Source: Eubacteriaceae bacterium (lineage in GTDB: Bacteria; Bacillota; Clostridia; Lachnospirales; Lachnospiraceae). From it: a stretch of 35,770 nt of DNA. This document shows positions 9,113-17,255 of the stretch, piece after piece. Within the stretch, counting starts at the first letter, position 1; each line of letters opens with the position of its first letter. The stretch is taken from the NCBI GenBank assembly GCA_910574915.1, contig CAJTCR010000052.1, forward strand, positions 1-35,770. The letters run 5' to 3'. Under the pieces are notes generated by a model that did not search any database, was not told where the DNA came from, and worked only from the letters and a program-made list of their open reading frames with translations. Both the position numbers and the translations under genes were made by a program.

Positions 9113-10414
9113 TTAATTTTCTCCTGACAGCACTTTATCCAGCACGTCCGCAAGCGGCTCCATCGCGTTTTGCACTTCCTGATATGTATTCGTCTGCGCG
9201 CCGACTTCTACAAGCAGCGATTTCGGAAGGTAGTGCAGGTTATAGCGGTAGCCTTTTAAATAAATAAACCTCGAAAATCCAGGATAATACTCCGCTGCCG
9301 CAAGCTGGAGCTGGAACGAAAACGCCAGGTTATCCGCAAGGTTTGGATTGTACAGGTAGCTGATATCCCCCTGCGCCGTCGTATGGCTAAGGCCGTTAAA
9401 AAACATAATCGTCGCCGTGTCTTTTCCGTTTACCTTTTCCACCAGCCTTGTATTTTCCGCTACTCCGTCCCTGTGCAGGTCAATGACGACCTGGATGCCC
9501 GGGTTTTCCTTTAGCAGCGTCTCCAAAGCAGGCGCCGCCCTGGAATACGCGTTATCCCGGTCAGGCAGGTCATAGCGCCCTTTGTGGTGCAGCACCTTGT
9601 ATCCGTACGTTTGCTCCAAAAGCTCCGCCAGGCGGTCGCCCAGGCCGACGACGGACTCCGAGGCATCCTTAGAATCCGCGAACCGCTCCTGCGAATGCGT
9701 ATGGTAAATTAAAATCTGCGGCCCGTCCTGTTTGTTTTTGTCGATGCTCATATCTTTTGCCAGCATCTTTGCCGCGTTTAACTGTTTGCTGTTTGTCGTC
9801 GTCGTACTGTCCACCCGGTAAAAATTTTGAATCAGATAGTCAAAATCGTTTAACTTCTGGCGTGAAAACCGCTTTGCCTTATCCCCCGCCGCAAGCGTGG
9901 CGCCAGCCTTTTCATCGGTATTGCCCTCGCCCGCCGTCTCCTGTTTTGTCCCCTGCAAATCCAGTTTTTCCTGGGCGGCAGCAGCCTTCTTATTTTCTGC
10001 GGCAAGCCCGGCGGAAAGGGCATCGATACTGCCCCCGCCGCAGCTATCCTCCATTTCGCCGGGAAGCCCTGACTCCCCCATCGCAAACTGCTGCTCCTGT
10101 TTCCTGACATAGCCATAGATCGGGAGCAGCTCATCCATATTTGCCGCAAGATATTCATAGATTGTAATCTGTTCAGCGTCAAATGCCGCGTCATACGCAA
10201 GCACCGGCATACAGCTTTTCACCGCCTGGTATCCCAGGTTTGCCTGCAAATACTGCGCCGCCGCATCCAGGATCGTATGTTTCGTGATCCCCTTTGTCTC
10301 CATCATATACACACAGGAAGCAAGAAAAAGCAAAAACGGAACCGTTCCTGCCCACCACTTCCTCTGATATAGAAAACGCTTTTTCCAATGCCTCTTCATA
10401 TACTTTTTCTCCAC
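9113..10414 (-). CDS. spoIIP: Stage II sporulation protein P
   Basis: SpoIIP is a forespore-engulfment cell-wall hydrolase (amidase/endopeptidase) acting with SpoIID and SpoIIM. The 433-residue product has a short basic N-terminus and one membrane anchor at about 21-38. A low-complexity linker (about 110-185) follows, then the zinc hydrolase domain with ILIYHTHSQE (234-243), VIDLHRDG (310-317) and LLVEVGAQTNT near 400, which are signature SpoIIP motifs. The start is GTG at 10414 behind GGAGGATAAAGG. It follows gpr in the same order as in Bacillus subtilis. A CATATACT element in the 80-base gap from gpr could be a sigma-E -10 box, but this is weak. Confidence 0.95.
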   Translation of the reverse strand: MEKKYMKRHWKKRFLYQRKWWAGTVPFLLFLASCVYMMETKGITKHTILDAAAQYLQANLGYQAVKSCMPVLAYDAAFDAEQITIYEYLAANMDELLPIYGYVRKQEQQFAMGESGLPGEMEDSCGGGSIDALSAGLAAENKKAAAAQEKLDLQGTKQETAGEGNTDEKAGATLAAGDKAKRFSRQKLNDFDYLIQNFYRVDSTTTTNSKQLNAAKMLAKDMSIDKNKQDGPQILIYHTHSQERFADSKDASESVVGLGDRLAELLEQTYGYKVLHHKGRYDLPDRDNAYSRAAPALETLLKENPGIQVVIDLHRDGVAENTRLVEKVNGKDTATIMFFNGLSHTTAQGDISYLYNPNLADNLAFSFQLQLAAAEYYPGFSRFIYLKGYRYNLHYLPKSLLVEVGAQTNTYQEVQNAMEPLADVLDKVLSGEN

Positions 10415-10495
10415 ACGCCTTTATCCTCCCATACTGATCGCCAAAGCGCAAAAACGTTCCTCATTAGTATATGAAATTACCTGTCTGATTTATGT

Positions 10496-11464
10496 CTAAT
10501 CATGCAGACAGTGTTCCTCTTCCTCTTTTTGCAGCGCGATATTAATTCCCTCAGATACTGTAAAACTCAGCCTTTTGACCGCCTCGTCCACATCTTTTGG
10601 CGTGACAAACAGCGTATTGAGCTGCGGCGTCAAAAGCTCCCTGACAAGCTCGTATTTTTCCATTAAATCAAGCTGCTTATAGGAGCTGCCGATCTGCCTG
10701 AGCTGTTCCGCCTGGCTCATCGCATCGAGCAGGTTATTCATCGTATCGATTACGATCGTCGCCGCGTCCACTACGGTTGGAATGCCGATGGCGATTACCG
10801 GGATACCGATGCTTTCCTCATTCAGCGCGTGTCTGTGGTTGCCGACGCCGGAGCCTGGATTGATGCCCGTATCCGTAATCTGTATCGTCCGGTTCAAGCG
10901 CCTTGTGCTGCGCGCCGCAAGCGCATCTACCGCGATAATCACATCCGGCTTTGTCTCCTTTGTAATCCCGCGTACGATCTCCATCGATTCCATCCCCGTC
11001 TGCGCCATCACGCCCGGCACAATGCTGCTGACCGACTTATGGCAGCTATCGCCGATCACATACTTGCCAAACTCCTTAATAATGTGCCTGGTCACACACA
11101 AGTTGTCCACCACGCGCGGCCCTAGAGAATCCGGCGTCACCGCGCGGTTGCCAAGCCCTACCACAAGCGTCTTAAACTCTCCGCCCTTTGGCAGCAGCCG
11201 CTTTAAGACCTTGGAAAGCTGCACCGATATTTCCCTGTGATACCCCTCGTCCTCTTCGATCATATTCGGCGCTTCTAACGTCACATAGTTTCCTTTCGGC
11301 TTGCCCATCGCCTTCGCCCCGTTTTCCGTCTCGATCACAACGCTTGTAATCTGGATATCCGGCGTTGCCTGTTCTTCTTCCAAACGCACGCCCTTAATCT
11401 CTACATTGTCTTCCTCAAATTTTTCCCGCGCTTCCAGCGCTAAGTCTGTCCGTACCTGATACAT
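10496..11464 (-). CDS. gpr: GPR endopeptidase (germination protease)
   Basis: GPR degrades small acid-soluble spore proteins at germination. The product starts MYQVRTDLALEA, the conserved RTDLA motif at the processed N-terminus of the A25 peptidase family. Further conserved segments are LVVGLGNRAVTPDSLGP and IAVDALAARS, with family-typical overall length (322 residues from this start). A longer ORF starts at 11482, but that ATG has no ribosome binding site, while the ATG at 11464 has GAGGG seven bases upstream. The gene is divergent from rpsT and leads into spoIIP; both are expected to be sporulation-controlled. Confidence 0.93.
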   Translation of the reverse strand: MYQVRTDLALEAREKFEEDNVEIKGVRLEEEQATPDIQITSVVIETENGAKAMGKPKGNYVTLEAPNMIEEDEGYHREISVQLSKVLKRLLPKGGEFKTLVVGLGNRAVTPDSLGPRVVDNLCVTRHIIKEFGKYVIGDSCHKSVSSIVPGVMAQTGMESMEIVRGITKETKPDVIIAVDALAARSTRRLNRTIQITDTGINPGSGVGNHRHALNEESIGIPVIAIGIPTVVDAATIVIDTMNNLLDAMSQAEQLRQIGSSYKQLDLMEKYELVRELLTPQLNTLFVTPKDVDEAVKRLSFTVSEGINIALQKEEEEHCLHD

Positions 11465-11536
11465 ATTGATACCCTCACTCATTTTGTTATTTAAAGCAGA
11501 TAATCTAAGTTTTTACAAAAAATCTCATTTTATGTA

Positions 11537-11565
11537 TTGACAGACCATTTCAATTATTCTATTAT
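11537..11565 (+). promoter_or_regulatory. Sigma-A-type promoter of rpsT
   Basis: TTGACA (11537-11542) is followed after exactly 17 bases by TATTAT (11560-11565), close to the vegetative consensus. Transcription would begin near 11572 and give an untranslated leader of about 120 bases before rpsT. Confidence 0.85.
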
Positions 11566-11573
11566 TAATGAGT

Positions 11574-11663
11574 GTGTTCGTTAGTTTGTCCGTGTCCGCA
11601 TAACGAACGCCATACATGGATCTTAGAACGATAACATTGCAGCCGGCAGAGTCCATGCTGCAA
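11574..11663 (+). promoter_or_regulatory. Structured 5' leader of rpsT (two hairpins)
   Basis: Two inverted repeats lie between the promoter and the ribosome binding site. GTTCGTTA (11576-11583) pairs perfectly with TAACGAAC (11601-11608), and the stem extends by two pairs. TTGCAGC (11637-11643) pairs with GCTGCAA (11657-11663). Neither is followed by a T run, so they are not simple terminators. A ribosomal-protein autoregulatory leader binding S20 is a reasonable guess; no known leader class was recognised. Confidence 0.5.
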
Positions 11664-11694
11664 AATGATATGATTACAAACGGAGGTGTTTCAG

Positions 11695-11958
11695 TTGGCT
11701 AATATTAAATCAGCGAAGAAAAGAATTCTTGTAGCAGAAAAGAGAGCAGCAAGAAATAAAGCAATCCGCTCCAAAGTGAAGACAGCGGTAAAGAAAGTAG
11801 ACGCTGCAATCGCTGCAAATGACAAGGAAGCAGCAAAAACCGCGTTAAGAGGCGCAACAAGCGAGCTTGCAAAAGCGGTTACCAAAGGCGTTTATCACAA
11901 GAATACTTCTTCCAGAAAGATTTCAAGATTAAACCACGCTGTCAGCAAAATGTCTTAG
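11695..11958 (+). CDS. rpsT: 30S ribosomal protein S20 (bS20)
   Basis: The 87-residue basic protein begins MANIKSAKKRIL and contains KAIRSKVKTA and the C-terminal HKNTSSRKISRLNHAV, all typical of bS20, which binds 16S rRNA during small-subunit assembly. The start is taken as TTG at 11695: GGAGG at 11682-11686 is eight bases upstream, whereas the GTG at 11686 overlaps the ribosome binding site itself. The gene is flanked by a strong promoter and structured leader on one side and a terminator on the other, so it is probably monocistronic. Its location next to holA and gpr is conserved in Firmicutes. Confidence 0.96.
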   Translation: MANIKSAKKRILVAEKRAARNKAIRSKVKTAVKKVDAAIAANDKEAAKTALRGATSELAKAVTKGVYHKNTSSRKISRLNHAVSKMS

Positions 11959-12007
11959 TGACATTTGTTTCAGGCAGCTTCTACGATAAACAAAACACAG
12001 GCATGTG

Positions 12008-12042
12008 AACCACTGATCCCCTCTAATCAGTGGTTTTTCTTT
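12008..12042 (+). terminator. Rho-independent terminator after rpsT
   Basis: AACCACTGAT (12008-12017) pairs perfectly with ATCAGTGGTT (12026-12035) around an eight-base loop, and a T-rich run follows. It lies 50 bases after the rpsT stop and just before holA. Confidence 0.93.
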
Positions 12043-12070
12043 CTTTATTTATAAGTTTAAGGAGCATATT

Positions 12071-13057
12071 TTGAAAACGATCGACGAACAGATCCGCACC
12101 GGACAATTTTCAAACATCTACCTGCTGTACGGACAGGAAAACTACTTAAAGCAGCAGTACAAAAACAAACTGAAACAAGCGCTCGCCGCACCGGACGATA
12201 CGATGAATACGGCATACTTTGAAGGCTCCAAAATCAATCCCCTTGCCGTTATAGACTTGGCGGAGACAATGCCCTTTTTCGCCGAGCGCCGCCTGATCCT
12301 GATCGAAGACAGCGGCTTTTTTAAATCCGGCTGCGACCCGCTTGCCGAATACCTGCCCAAAGTACCCTCCTCGACCATTTTTATTTTTACCGAAAACGAG
12401 GTTGACAAGCGCGGCAAAATGTACAAGGCAGCCAGCAAAGCAGGCCACGCGGCAGAATTTGGCGAACAAAAAGAACCGCTGTTAACCCGCTGGATCTTAA
12501 GCCGCCTGAAAAAAGAAAACAAAAAAATCACACAGTCCGTCCTGGCGCTGTTTCTCACCAAAACCGGAACCGACATGGGCAACATCGACAAAGAGCTGGA
12601 AAAGCTATTATGCTACACCTTAGACAAAGAAGTGATCGAAGCCGTCGATGTCGAGGCGATCTGCACCGAACAGGTCTCCAACCAGATCTTCGAAATGGTA
12701 AACGCCATCGGAAAGCGCGAGCAAAAACGCGCCCTGGCGCTCTATTACGACCTTTTAGCGCTCAAAGAAGCACCTATGCGCATTTTATACCTGATTAACC
12801 GCCAGTTCCGCATCCTGCTTAACTTAACCTCCATGCAAAAGGCGGGGCTGGACGCCAAAACAATGGCATCCAAAGCAGGCATCCCGCCCTTTGCCGTCAA
12901 ACGCTCCCTAGAGCAGGCATCCCGCTTTTCCCAAAAAGAACTGGTGCAGGCGCTGGAAGACGGCGCTGCGCTGGAAACGGACAGCAAGAGCGGGCGCATG
13001 ATTGACCAGATGGCGGTGGAGATTTTGATTGTGAAATATGCAGGGAAATCATTTTGA
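12071..13057 (+). CDS. holA: DNA polymerase III subunit delta
   Basis: HolA is the clamp-loader delta subunit that opens the beta sliding clamp. The 328-residue product begins with IYLLYGQENYLKQQ, the conserved delta N-terminal segment. It continues with FFAERRLILIEDSGFF, the collar-region motif SNQIFEMVNAIGKREQKRAL and a C-terminal AVEILIVKYA. Length is normal. The start is TTG at 12071 with AAGGAG seven bases upstream. It is transcribed codirectionally with rpsT, but the rpsT terminator intervenes, so read-through or a weak promoter in the AT-rich gap must supply its expression. Confidence 0.93.
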   Translation: MKTIDEQIRTGQFSNIYLLYGQENYLKQQYKNKLKQALAAPDDTMNTAYFEGSKINPLAVIDLAETMPFFAERRLILIEDSGFFKSGCDPLAEYLPKVPSSTIFIFTENEVDKRGKMYKAASKAGHAAEFGEQKEPLLTRWILSRLKKENKKITQSVLALFLTKTGTDMGNIDKELEKLLCYTLDKEVIEAVDVEAICTEQVSNQIFEMVNAIGKREQKRALALYYDLLALKEAPMRILYLINRQFRILLNLTSMQKAGLDAKTMASKAGIPPFAVKRSLEQASRFSQKELVQALEDGAALETDSKSGRMIDQMAVEILIVKYAGKSF

Positions 13058-13070
13058 CCGAATAAAAGAA

Positions 13071-13113
13071 ACGCCCGCCGCAGCTTTTTGTAAAGAAAAG
13101 TGCGGGTGGGCGT
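13071..13113. terminator. Bidirectional terminator between holA and the AAA ATPase
   Basis: ACGCCCGCCGCA (13071-13082) pairs with TGCGGGTGGGCGT (13101-13113) with small mismatches. On the minus strand the hairpin is followed by a T-rich run, and on the plus strand by ATTAATT. The two flanking genes converge here, so one hairpin can serve both. Confidence 0.75.
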
Positions 13114-13114
13114 A

Positions 13115-14079
13115 TTAATTGATCATCGGATTTTCTCCCAAGTCCTCTATTTTAAAAGCAGAAGTACAATTTACCGCATCTTTTCCGTCCTTTTTATTTT
13201 GTCCTTTATACAAATTGTGAAACATCACCTGTTCTTTTTTTGCTCTTCTGATTTCTAAATATTTAACAAAATTATAACTGTGTGTAGCAATAAAAATCTG
13301 CACTCCATTTTTCTGCAATCCCAACAATACATTCACCACAAGAGGATACAACTCAGGATTCAAATTCGCTTCTGGCTCGTCCCACAATAAAATCGTTCCT
13401 TTTTCCAACAGCCCGTTTCGTATCAGCTTCCACAATAGGCCCAGCTTGCGCAAGCCTTCTGCTTCTAATGAAAAATCAATTTTCGTACCATCATTTTTTA
13501 TGACATAAAAGATATCATTCTCCTGTACAACTACTCCATCAATAGCATTACTTATTTCTTTGAGAAGAACCTTGCAGGACTCTGGAATCTCCCTCGTTTC
13601 CGGCAAGGAAGCGTTTACAATAATATCTGTCTGTGTACCATCAAACGGCATTCTGTACTTTTGGTTCATTGCTAAAAAGCCCTTGGAATGAGAAAGCATC
13701 TCCATAGACGGGATAAATACAGACGGAATAGAAAGCCCTAACCAGTTATCTAAATGATAAATCACATTATGCGGCAAATGATTCTCAAATATATGTTCGC
13801 CATCTGATACTTTATAATAACAATCCTCTTCTTTTCTGTCTGCATTTTTAAGTATTGCAGCATCTTTCAAACTGTTAGAAAAAAATCTGTTAATTGTTTC
13901 GTTTTCCCTGGATCTGTTTTTTCATTCGACCACTGTGTTGCCGCATAAATCATTTTTAAAATGGTTGTTTTTCCAACACCGTTTTCTCCAATTAAAACAT
14001 TAATGCCATTGCAAAAATTCAAATAAAATTGACGCTGAAAAACCATTACATTATAAATATGGATCGATTGAATTGCCAT
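13115..14079 (-). pseudogene. AAA-family ATPase, broken by a one-base frameshift
   Basis: Two overlapping frames make up one SMC/RecF-like AAA ATPase of about 320 residues. The first frame starts at ATG 14079 (GGAGG nine bases upstream) and contains Walker A GENGVGKT at 31-38. It ends at 13867 just after a run of seven T. The second frame (from 13870) carries Walker B ILLWDEPEANLN and a switch histidine segment, IFIATHSYN. Adding one T to the run would fuse the frames through LTDFFSNSLKD. So this is a lost base, a sequencing error, or slippage on the run. Such ATPases occur in defence and repair systems, but no partner nuclease is adjacent. It has its own promoter. Confidence 0.8.
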
Positions 14080-14113
14080 TCCTGTCCGCCTCCTTCCTTT
14101 GCCATCTCGTACT

Positions 14114-14142
14114 ATTATACATTGCTGCAAGAAAGAAAGCAA
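14114..14142 (-). promoter_or_regulatory. Promoter of the AAA ATPase
   Basis: On the minus strand TTGCTT (14142-14137) is followed after 17 bases by a perfect TATAAT (14119-14114). It lies about 35 bases before the ATG at 14079, separating this gene from the upstream glycan genes. Confidence 0.65.
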
Positions 14143-14189
14143 TCGCCAATTTGCTATATGTTATGAAATATATCTTCTAATGCTTCTGT

Positions 14190-15099
14190 TCAACCCTCCT
14201 TCCTGCAAACCGCCGCCAGCACCTTCGCTTTGCCAAGCACGCTTCTTTCCTCATACTCTTGTACCGCAAGCACATTGAATCCGCACAAAGACAGCATAGT
14301 TTCCAATGCTTTTGGTGTAAAAAAATTAATATGCTCCGACATCGGCATATACGGCTGCCGTTTCAGCCGGAAATAATGCTGCACCAGCCGGATTTTGCTG
14401 TAATAAGGATTCCATAATAGCGCAAGATTTTTTCTGATTGAAAACTTGTCCTTTGCAAACGGATTTTCACTCGGCACCTCTACATAATAATACGTTCCAG
14501 CCGATCCAATCTTATAGAGCTGCTGTACAAGCGCTTTCGGGTCTGAGACATGTTCCAGTGTCATATTGCACATAATAAAGTCAAACTTATGCTGCAAAAG
14601 CTCTTCTTCATCGCTTAGCCGTTCCACGCCGGGAACTGTCTTAACACCAGAGATATCATACACATATTTTTTCTTTGTGCCGATCCACTCTGGAAAGCTC
14701 TCCCCTTTGTTGCCGCCAAAATCAAGCGCGCAGGCAGGCTTCTTTTTCACATATTTCTTTACCATCCCGCCAATGACCCGCTTTTGGTCACGAAAGGCTG
14801 TCGCATCATGGTTGAGCGCATCGTTTACCTTTGGCGTATACCAGCAGTCACATGCCTGGCGCAGCTTCTGGTATTCTATGCCGCGGTATCCTTCATACAG
14901 CTTATTCGACTCCGCTTCGCTCAGCCTGCGGTCATAAAAAGAAAACGTACAGTCTTTGCAATGGCATAAACGGACTTTTTCATTGGCGCCTGCGCCTTTT
15001 TTATACCCCCCCCCCGGTAATTTTCGCATATAAAAAATCAGACATAACGGTCTTTCGCATCATCAGGTTTTTACTTCCGCATAGATAACATGCTACCAT
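14190..15099 (-). CDS. Zinc-finger SAM methyltransferase, poly-G phase-variable, OFF as assembled
   Basis: The best start is ATG 15099, with AAAGGA seven bases upstream. It gives MVACYLCGS with Cys4-x2-Cys7, but after 28 codons runs into ten G and then hits TAA. With nine (or twelve) G the frame continues into Cys47-x2-Cys50 (CHCKDC), completing a zinc-binding domain, and then a class I methyltransferase with motif I ALDFGGNKGE and motif FIMCNMTLEH, about 302 residues in all. An internal ATG at 15029 lies in the downstream frame but lacks a ribosome binding site and the first Cys pair. The product probably methylates a nucleotide sugar or glycan. It is the last gene of the glycan cluster, next to rfbF. 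Function from family; switching is inferred. Confidence 0.8.
15006..15015 (-). repeat. Poly-G tract (G10 on coding strand) in a methyltransferase gene
   Basis: Ten consecutive C on the plus strand read as G10 after codon 28 of the methyltransferase. G9 would give a full ORF and G10 gives a stop two codons later. Tracts of this length are prone to slipped-strand mispairing. Confidence 0.95.
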
Positions 15100-15121
15100 C
15101 GTTTTTTCCTTTCTATCCACT

Positions 15122-15907
15122 TTAAACACAGTCCTCCCATACCTTCCAGGGCGCTTTTTTATCCGCCCACAAGCTTTCCAGGTATTCCCTGTCCTTTAAC
15201 GTATCCATCGGCGACCAAAACCCTCTGTGCCGGTACGCCATCATCTGTCCTGCCGCGGCAACCGCTTCAAACGGCTCTGCCTCAAGCATACTGCTCCCGT
15301 CCCCAAGGTACGAAAAAATATCGGTGGAAAATACCATAAATCCCATATTTACCCACGCCTGGTCAGCCCTCGCCTTTTCCTTAAAGCCTGATACCCTGCC
15401 CGTTTCCTCATCGATTTTGAGCGCGCCAAACCTGCCTGGCGGCTGCGTCACCGTTACTGTCGCCACCTTCCCACTCTGTTTATGGAAGGCAAGCAGGGCA
15501 CGGATATCCACATTCGACACGCCGTCCCCGTACGTCAGCAAAAAGGTATCCTCTTTGATATAGTCCCTGACCTTTAAAATACGCCCCGCCGTCAGCGTAT
15601 CAAGCCCTGTATTGGCAAGCGTCACCTTCCACGGCTCCGAATGCATCTTATGTACTTGCGTCTGCTGGCTTTCTAACAAAAACGTGCTGTCTGCGCAGTG
15701 TACCTGGTAATTGACAAAATATTCCTTAATCATCTGCCCCTTGTAGCCGCAGCAGACAATAAATTCCCGAAACCCATAAAACGAATACAGCTTCATGATA
15801 TGCCACAAAATCGGCATCCCGCCAATCTCGACCATTGGCTTTGGCTTAAACGCAGACTCCTCGCCGATCCTTGTGCCTTTGCCGCCTGCAAGAATCACTA
15901 CCTTCAT
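15122..15907 (-). CDS. rfbF: Glucose-1-phosphate cytidylyltransferase
   Basis: The 261-residue enzyme should make CDP-glucose from CTP and glucose-1-phosphate, the first step to CDP-3,6-dideoxyhexoses. The N-terminus MKVVILAGGKGTRIGEES and FKPKPMVEIGG carry the nucleotidyltransferase signature with intact G-x-G-T-R and the PKPM lysine. YGDGVSNVD gives the metal-binding aspartates. A longer ORF starts at 15979, but ATG 15907 has GGAG eight bases upstream and gives the family N-terminus. It lies directly after rfbH (stop at 15933), the usual pairing in dideoxysugar loci. Confidence 0.9.
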   Translation of the reverse strand: MKVVILAGGKGTRIGEESAFKPKPMVEIGGMPILWHIMKLYSFYGFREFIVCCGYKGQMIKEYFVNYQVHCADSTFLLESQQTQVHKMHSEPWKVTLANTGLDTLTAGRILKVRDYIKEDTFLLTYGDGVSNVDIRALLAFHKQSGKVATVTVTQPPGRFGALKIDEETGRVSGFKEKARADQAWVNMGFMVFSTDIFSYLGDGSSMLEAEPFEAVAAAGQMMAYRHRGFWSPMDTLKDREYLESLWADKKAPWKVWEDCV

Positions 15908-15932
15908 CCTATGTGCTCCTTTCCCGCTCTCC

Positions 15933-17255
15933 CTATTGTTCCATAAACACTGCTTCTTTGATCCGTTGTACCATTTCATCCAGCATTCCTTTTGTCATGC
16001 CCGGATAGACACCGATCCAAAAACTGTCGTTCATCACCTTATCTGTCTGCGCCAGCGTCCCGGCAACCCGGTAATCCAGCCCTTCCTTTAAGCCCGCAAA
16101 GCATGGGTGCCGCAGCAAATTGCCCGCAAACAGCATCCGCGTCTGGATCTTATGTCCTTCCAGGTAAGCAACGACCTGGTCTCTGCTCCTTTTGCATTCC
16201 TTTTTTACCGTCATGAGGAAACCGAACCAGCACGGCGACGCATCTGGCAGGTATTCCGGCAGGATAAGCACATCCCGAAGCGGCTCCAATGCCTGGCGCA
16301 GGTATACCCAGTTTTCCCTGCGTTTTTTTACAAATGCCGGCAGCTTTAAAAGCTGCGCTGTCCCGACAGCCGCCTGTAAATCCGTCGCTTTTAAGTTGTA
16401 CCCCAGGTGGGAATAGACGTATTTATGGTCATACCCTTTTGGCAGCGTCCCAAACTGCCCGTCAAACCGGTGCCCGCACAAATTATCCTGCCCGCCGCTG
16501 CAACTGCATTCCCTGCCCCAGTCGCGCATCGAGCGGATAATCTTATGCAGCAGCGGGTCAGACGTATAGACGGCGCCGCCCTCTCCCGTCGTCATCTGGT
16601 GCGCTGGGTAAAAGCTGGAAGTGCCAATATCGCCAACCGTCCCCGTTTTCCTTGCCTGCCCGCCGATTTGGTATTCGCCGCCCAGCGCATCGCAGTTATC
16701 CTCGATCAGCCACAGCCCGTGCCTGTCACAAAACTCCCTGACGCCCGCTAAGTCAAACACATTTCCAAGCGTATGCGCGACAAAGACCGCCTTTGTCTTT
16801 TCGGATACCGCCCGTTCCAGGCTTTCCGCCACAATGTTATAATACGGGATTTGGATATCCACAAATACAGGCACCGCCCCGCACTGCACAATCGGAGCCA
16901 CCGTCGTTGGAAACGCAGCCGCCGCGGTAATGACCTCATCTCCTTTTTCCAGCCGCCGTTCCCTGAGTAGCGGAGAAGTTAACGCCGCAACCGCAAGCAG
17001 GTTTGCCGAGGAGCCGGAGTTCACCATCGAACAATACGAAACACCCAGGTAATCGCAAAGCCCTTGCTCAAACTGCTGTGTATAAGCCCCCGCCGTCAGC
17101 CAAAAATCCAGCGCGCTGTCCACAAGGCTTACCAATTCGGCTTCGTCAAATACCCTCCCTGCATAGCAGATCCTGTCGCCTTTTTCATACGGCTTTTCCT
17201 TATGATGTTCTTTATAATACGCTTTTACCGCGTCTAACACTTCCCATTTTTCCAT
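15933..17255 (-). CDS. rfbH: CDP-4-keto-6-deoxyglucose 3-dehydratase (E1, RfbH)
   Basis: The 440-residue product belongs to the DegT/DnrJ aminotransferase fold but has SFYPAHQMTTGEGG (214-227), in which His219 replaces the PLP-anchoring lysine. This is the hallmark of the PMP- and [2Fe-2S]-dependent E1 dehydratase. Iron-sulfur ligands Cys250-x-Cys252-x7-Cys260 are present, with Cys188 as probable fourth ligand. The enzyme removes the C3 hydroxyl from CDP-4-keto-6-deoxyglucose. The start is ATG 17255 behind AGGAGG; the longer ORF to 17357 is not supported. It overlaps the upstream nucleotidyltransferase by about 20 bases. No E3 reductase gene is adjacent. Confidence 0.92.
   Translation of the reverse strand: MEKWEVLDAVKAYYKEHHKEKPYEKGDRICYAGRVFDEAELVSLVDSALDFWLTAGAYTQQFEQGLCDYLGVSYCSMVNSGSSANLLAVAALTSPLLRERRLEKGDEVITAAAAFPTTVAPIVQCGAVPVFVDIQIPYYNIVAESLERAVSEKTKAVFVAHTLGNVFDLAGVREFCDRHGLWLIEDNCDALGGEYQIGGQARKTGTVGDIGTSSFYPAHQMTTGEGGAVYTSDPLLHKIIRSMRDWGRECSCSGGQDNLCGHRFDGQFGTLPKGYDHKYVYSHLGYNLKATDLQAAVGTAQLLKLPAFVKKRRENWVYLRQALEPLRDVLILPEYLPDASPCWFGFLMTVKKECKRSRDQVVAYLEGHKIQTRMLFAGNLLRHPCFAGLKEGLDYRVAGTLAQTDKVMNDSFWIGVYPGMTKGMLDEMVQRIKEAVFMEQ

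Noticed and set aside
10191..10451. 86-residue minus-strand ORF overlapping the start of spoIIP
   Set aside because: It is an out-of-frame shadow of spoIIP with no family resemblance.
11686..11694. GTG start for rpsT giving three extra residues
   Set aside because: The GTG overlaps the GGAGG ribosome binding site; TTG at 11695 has correct spacing and the conserved MANIKSAKKR start.
15908..15979. Upstream extension of rfbF
   Set aside because: The extension overlaps rfbH and does not resemble the family; ATG 15907 has its own ribosome binding site.
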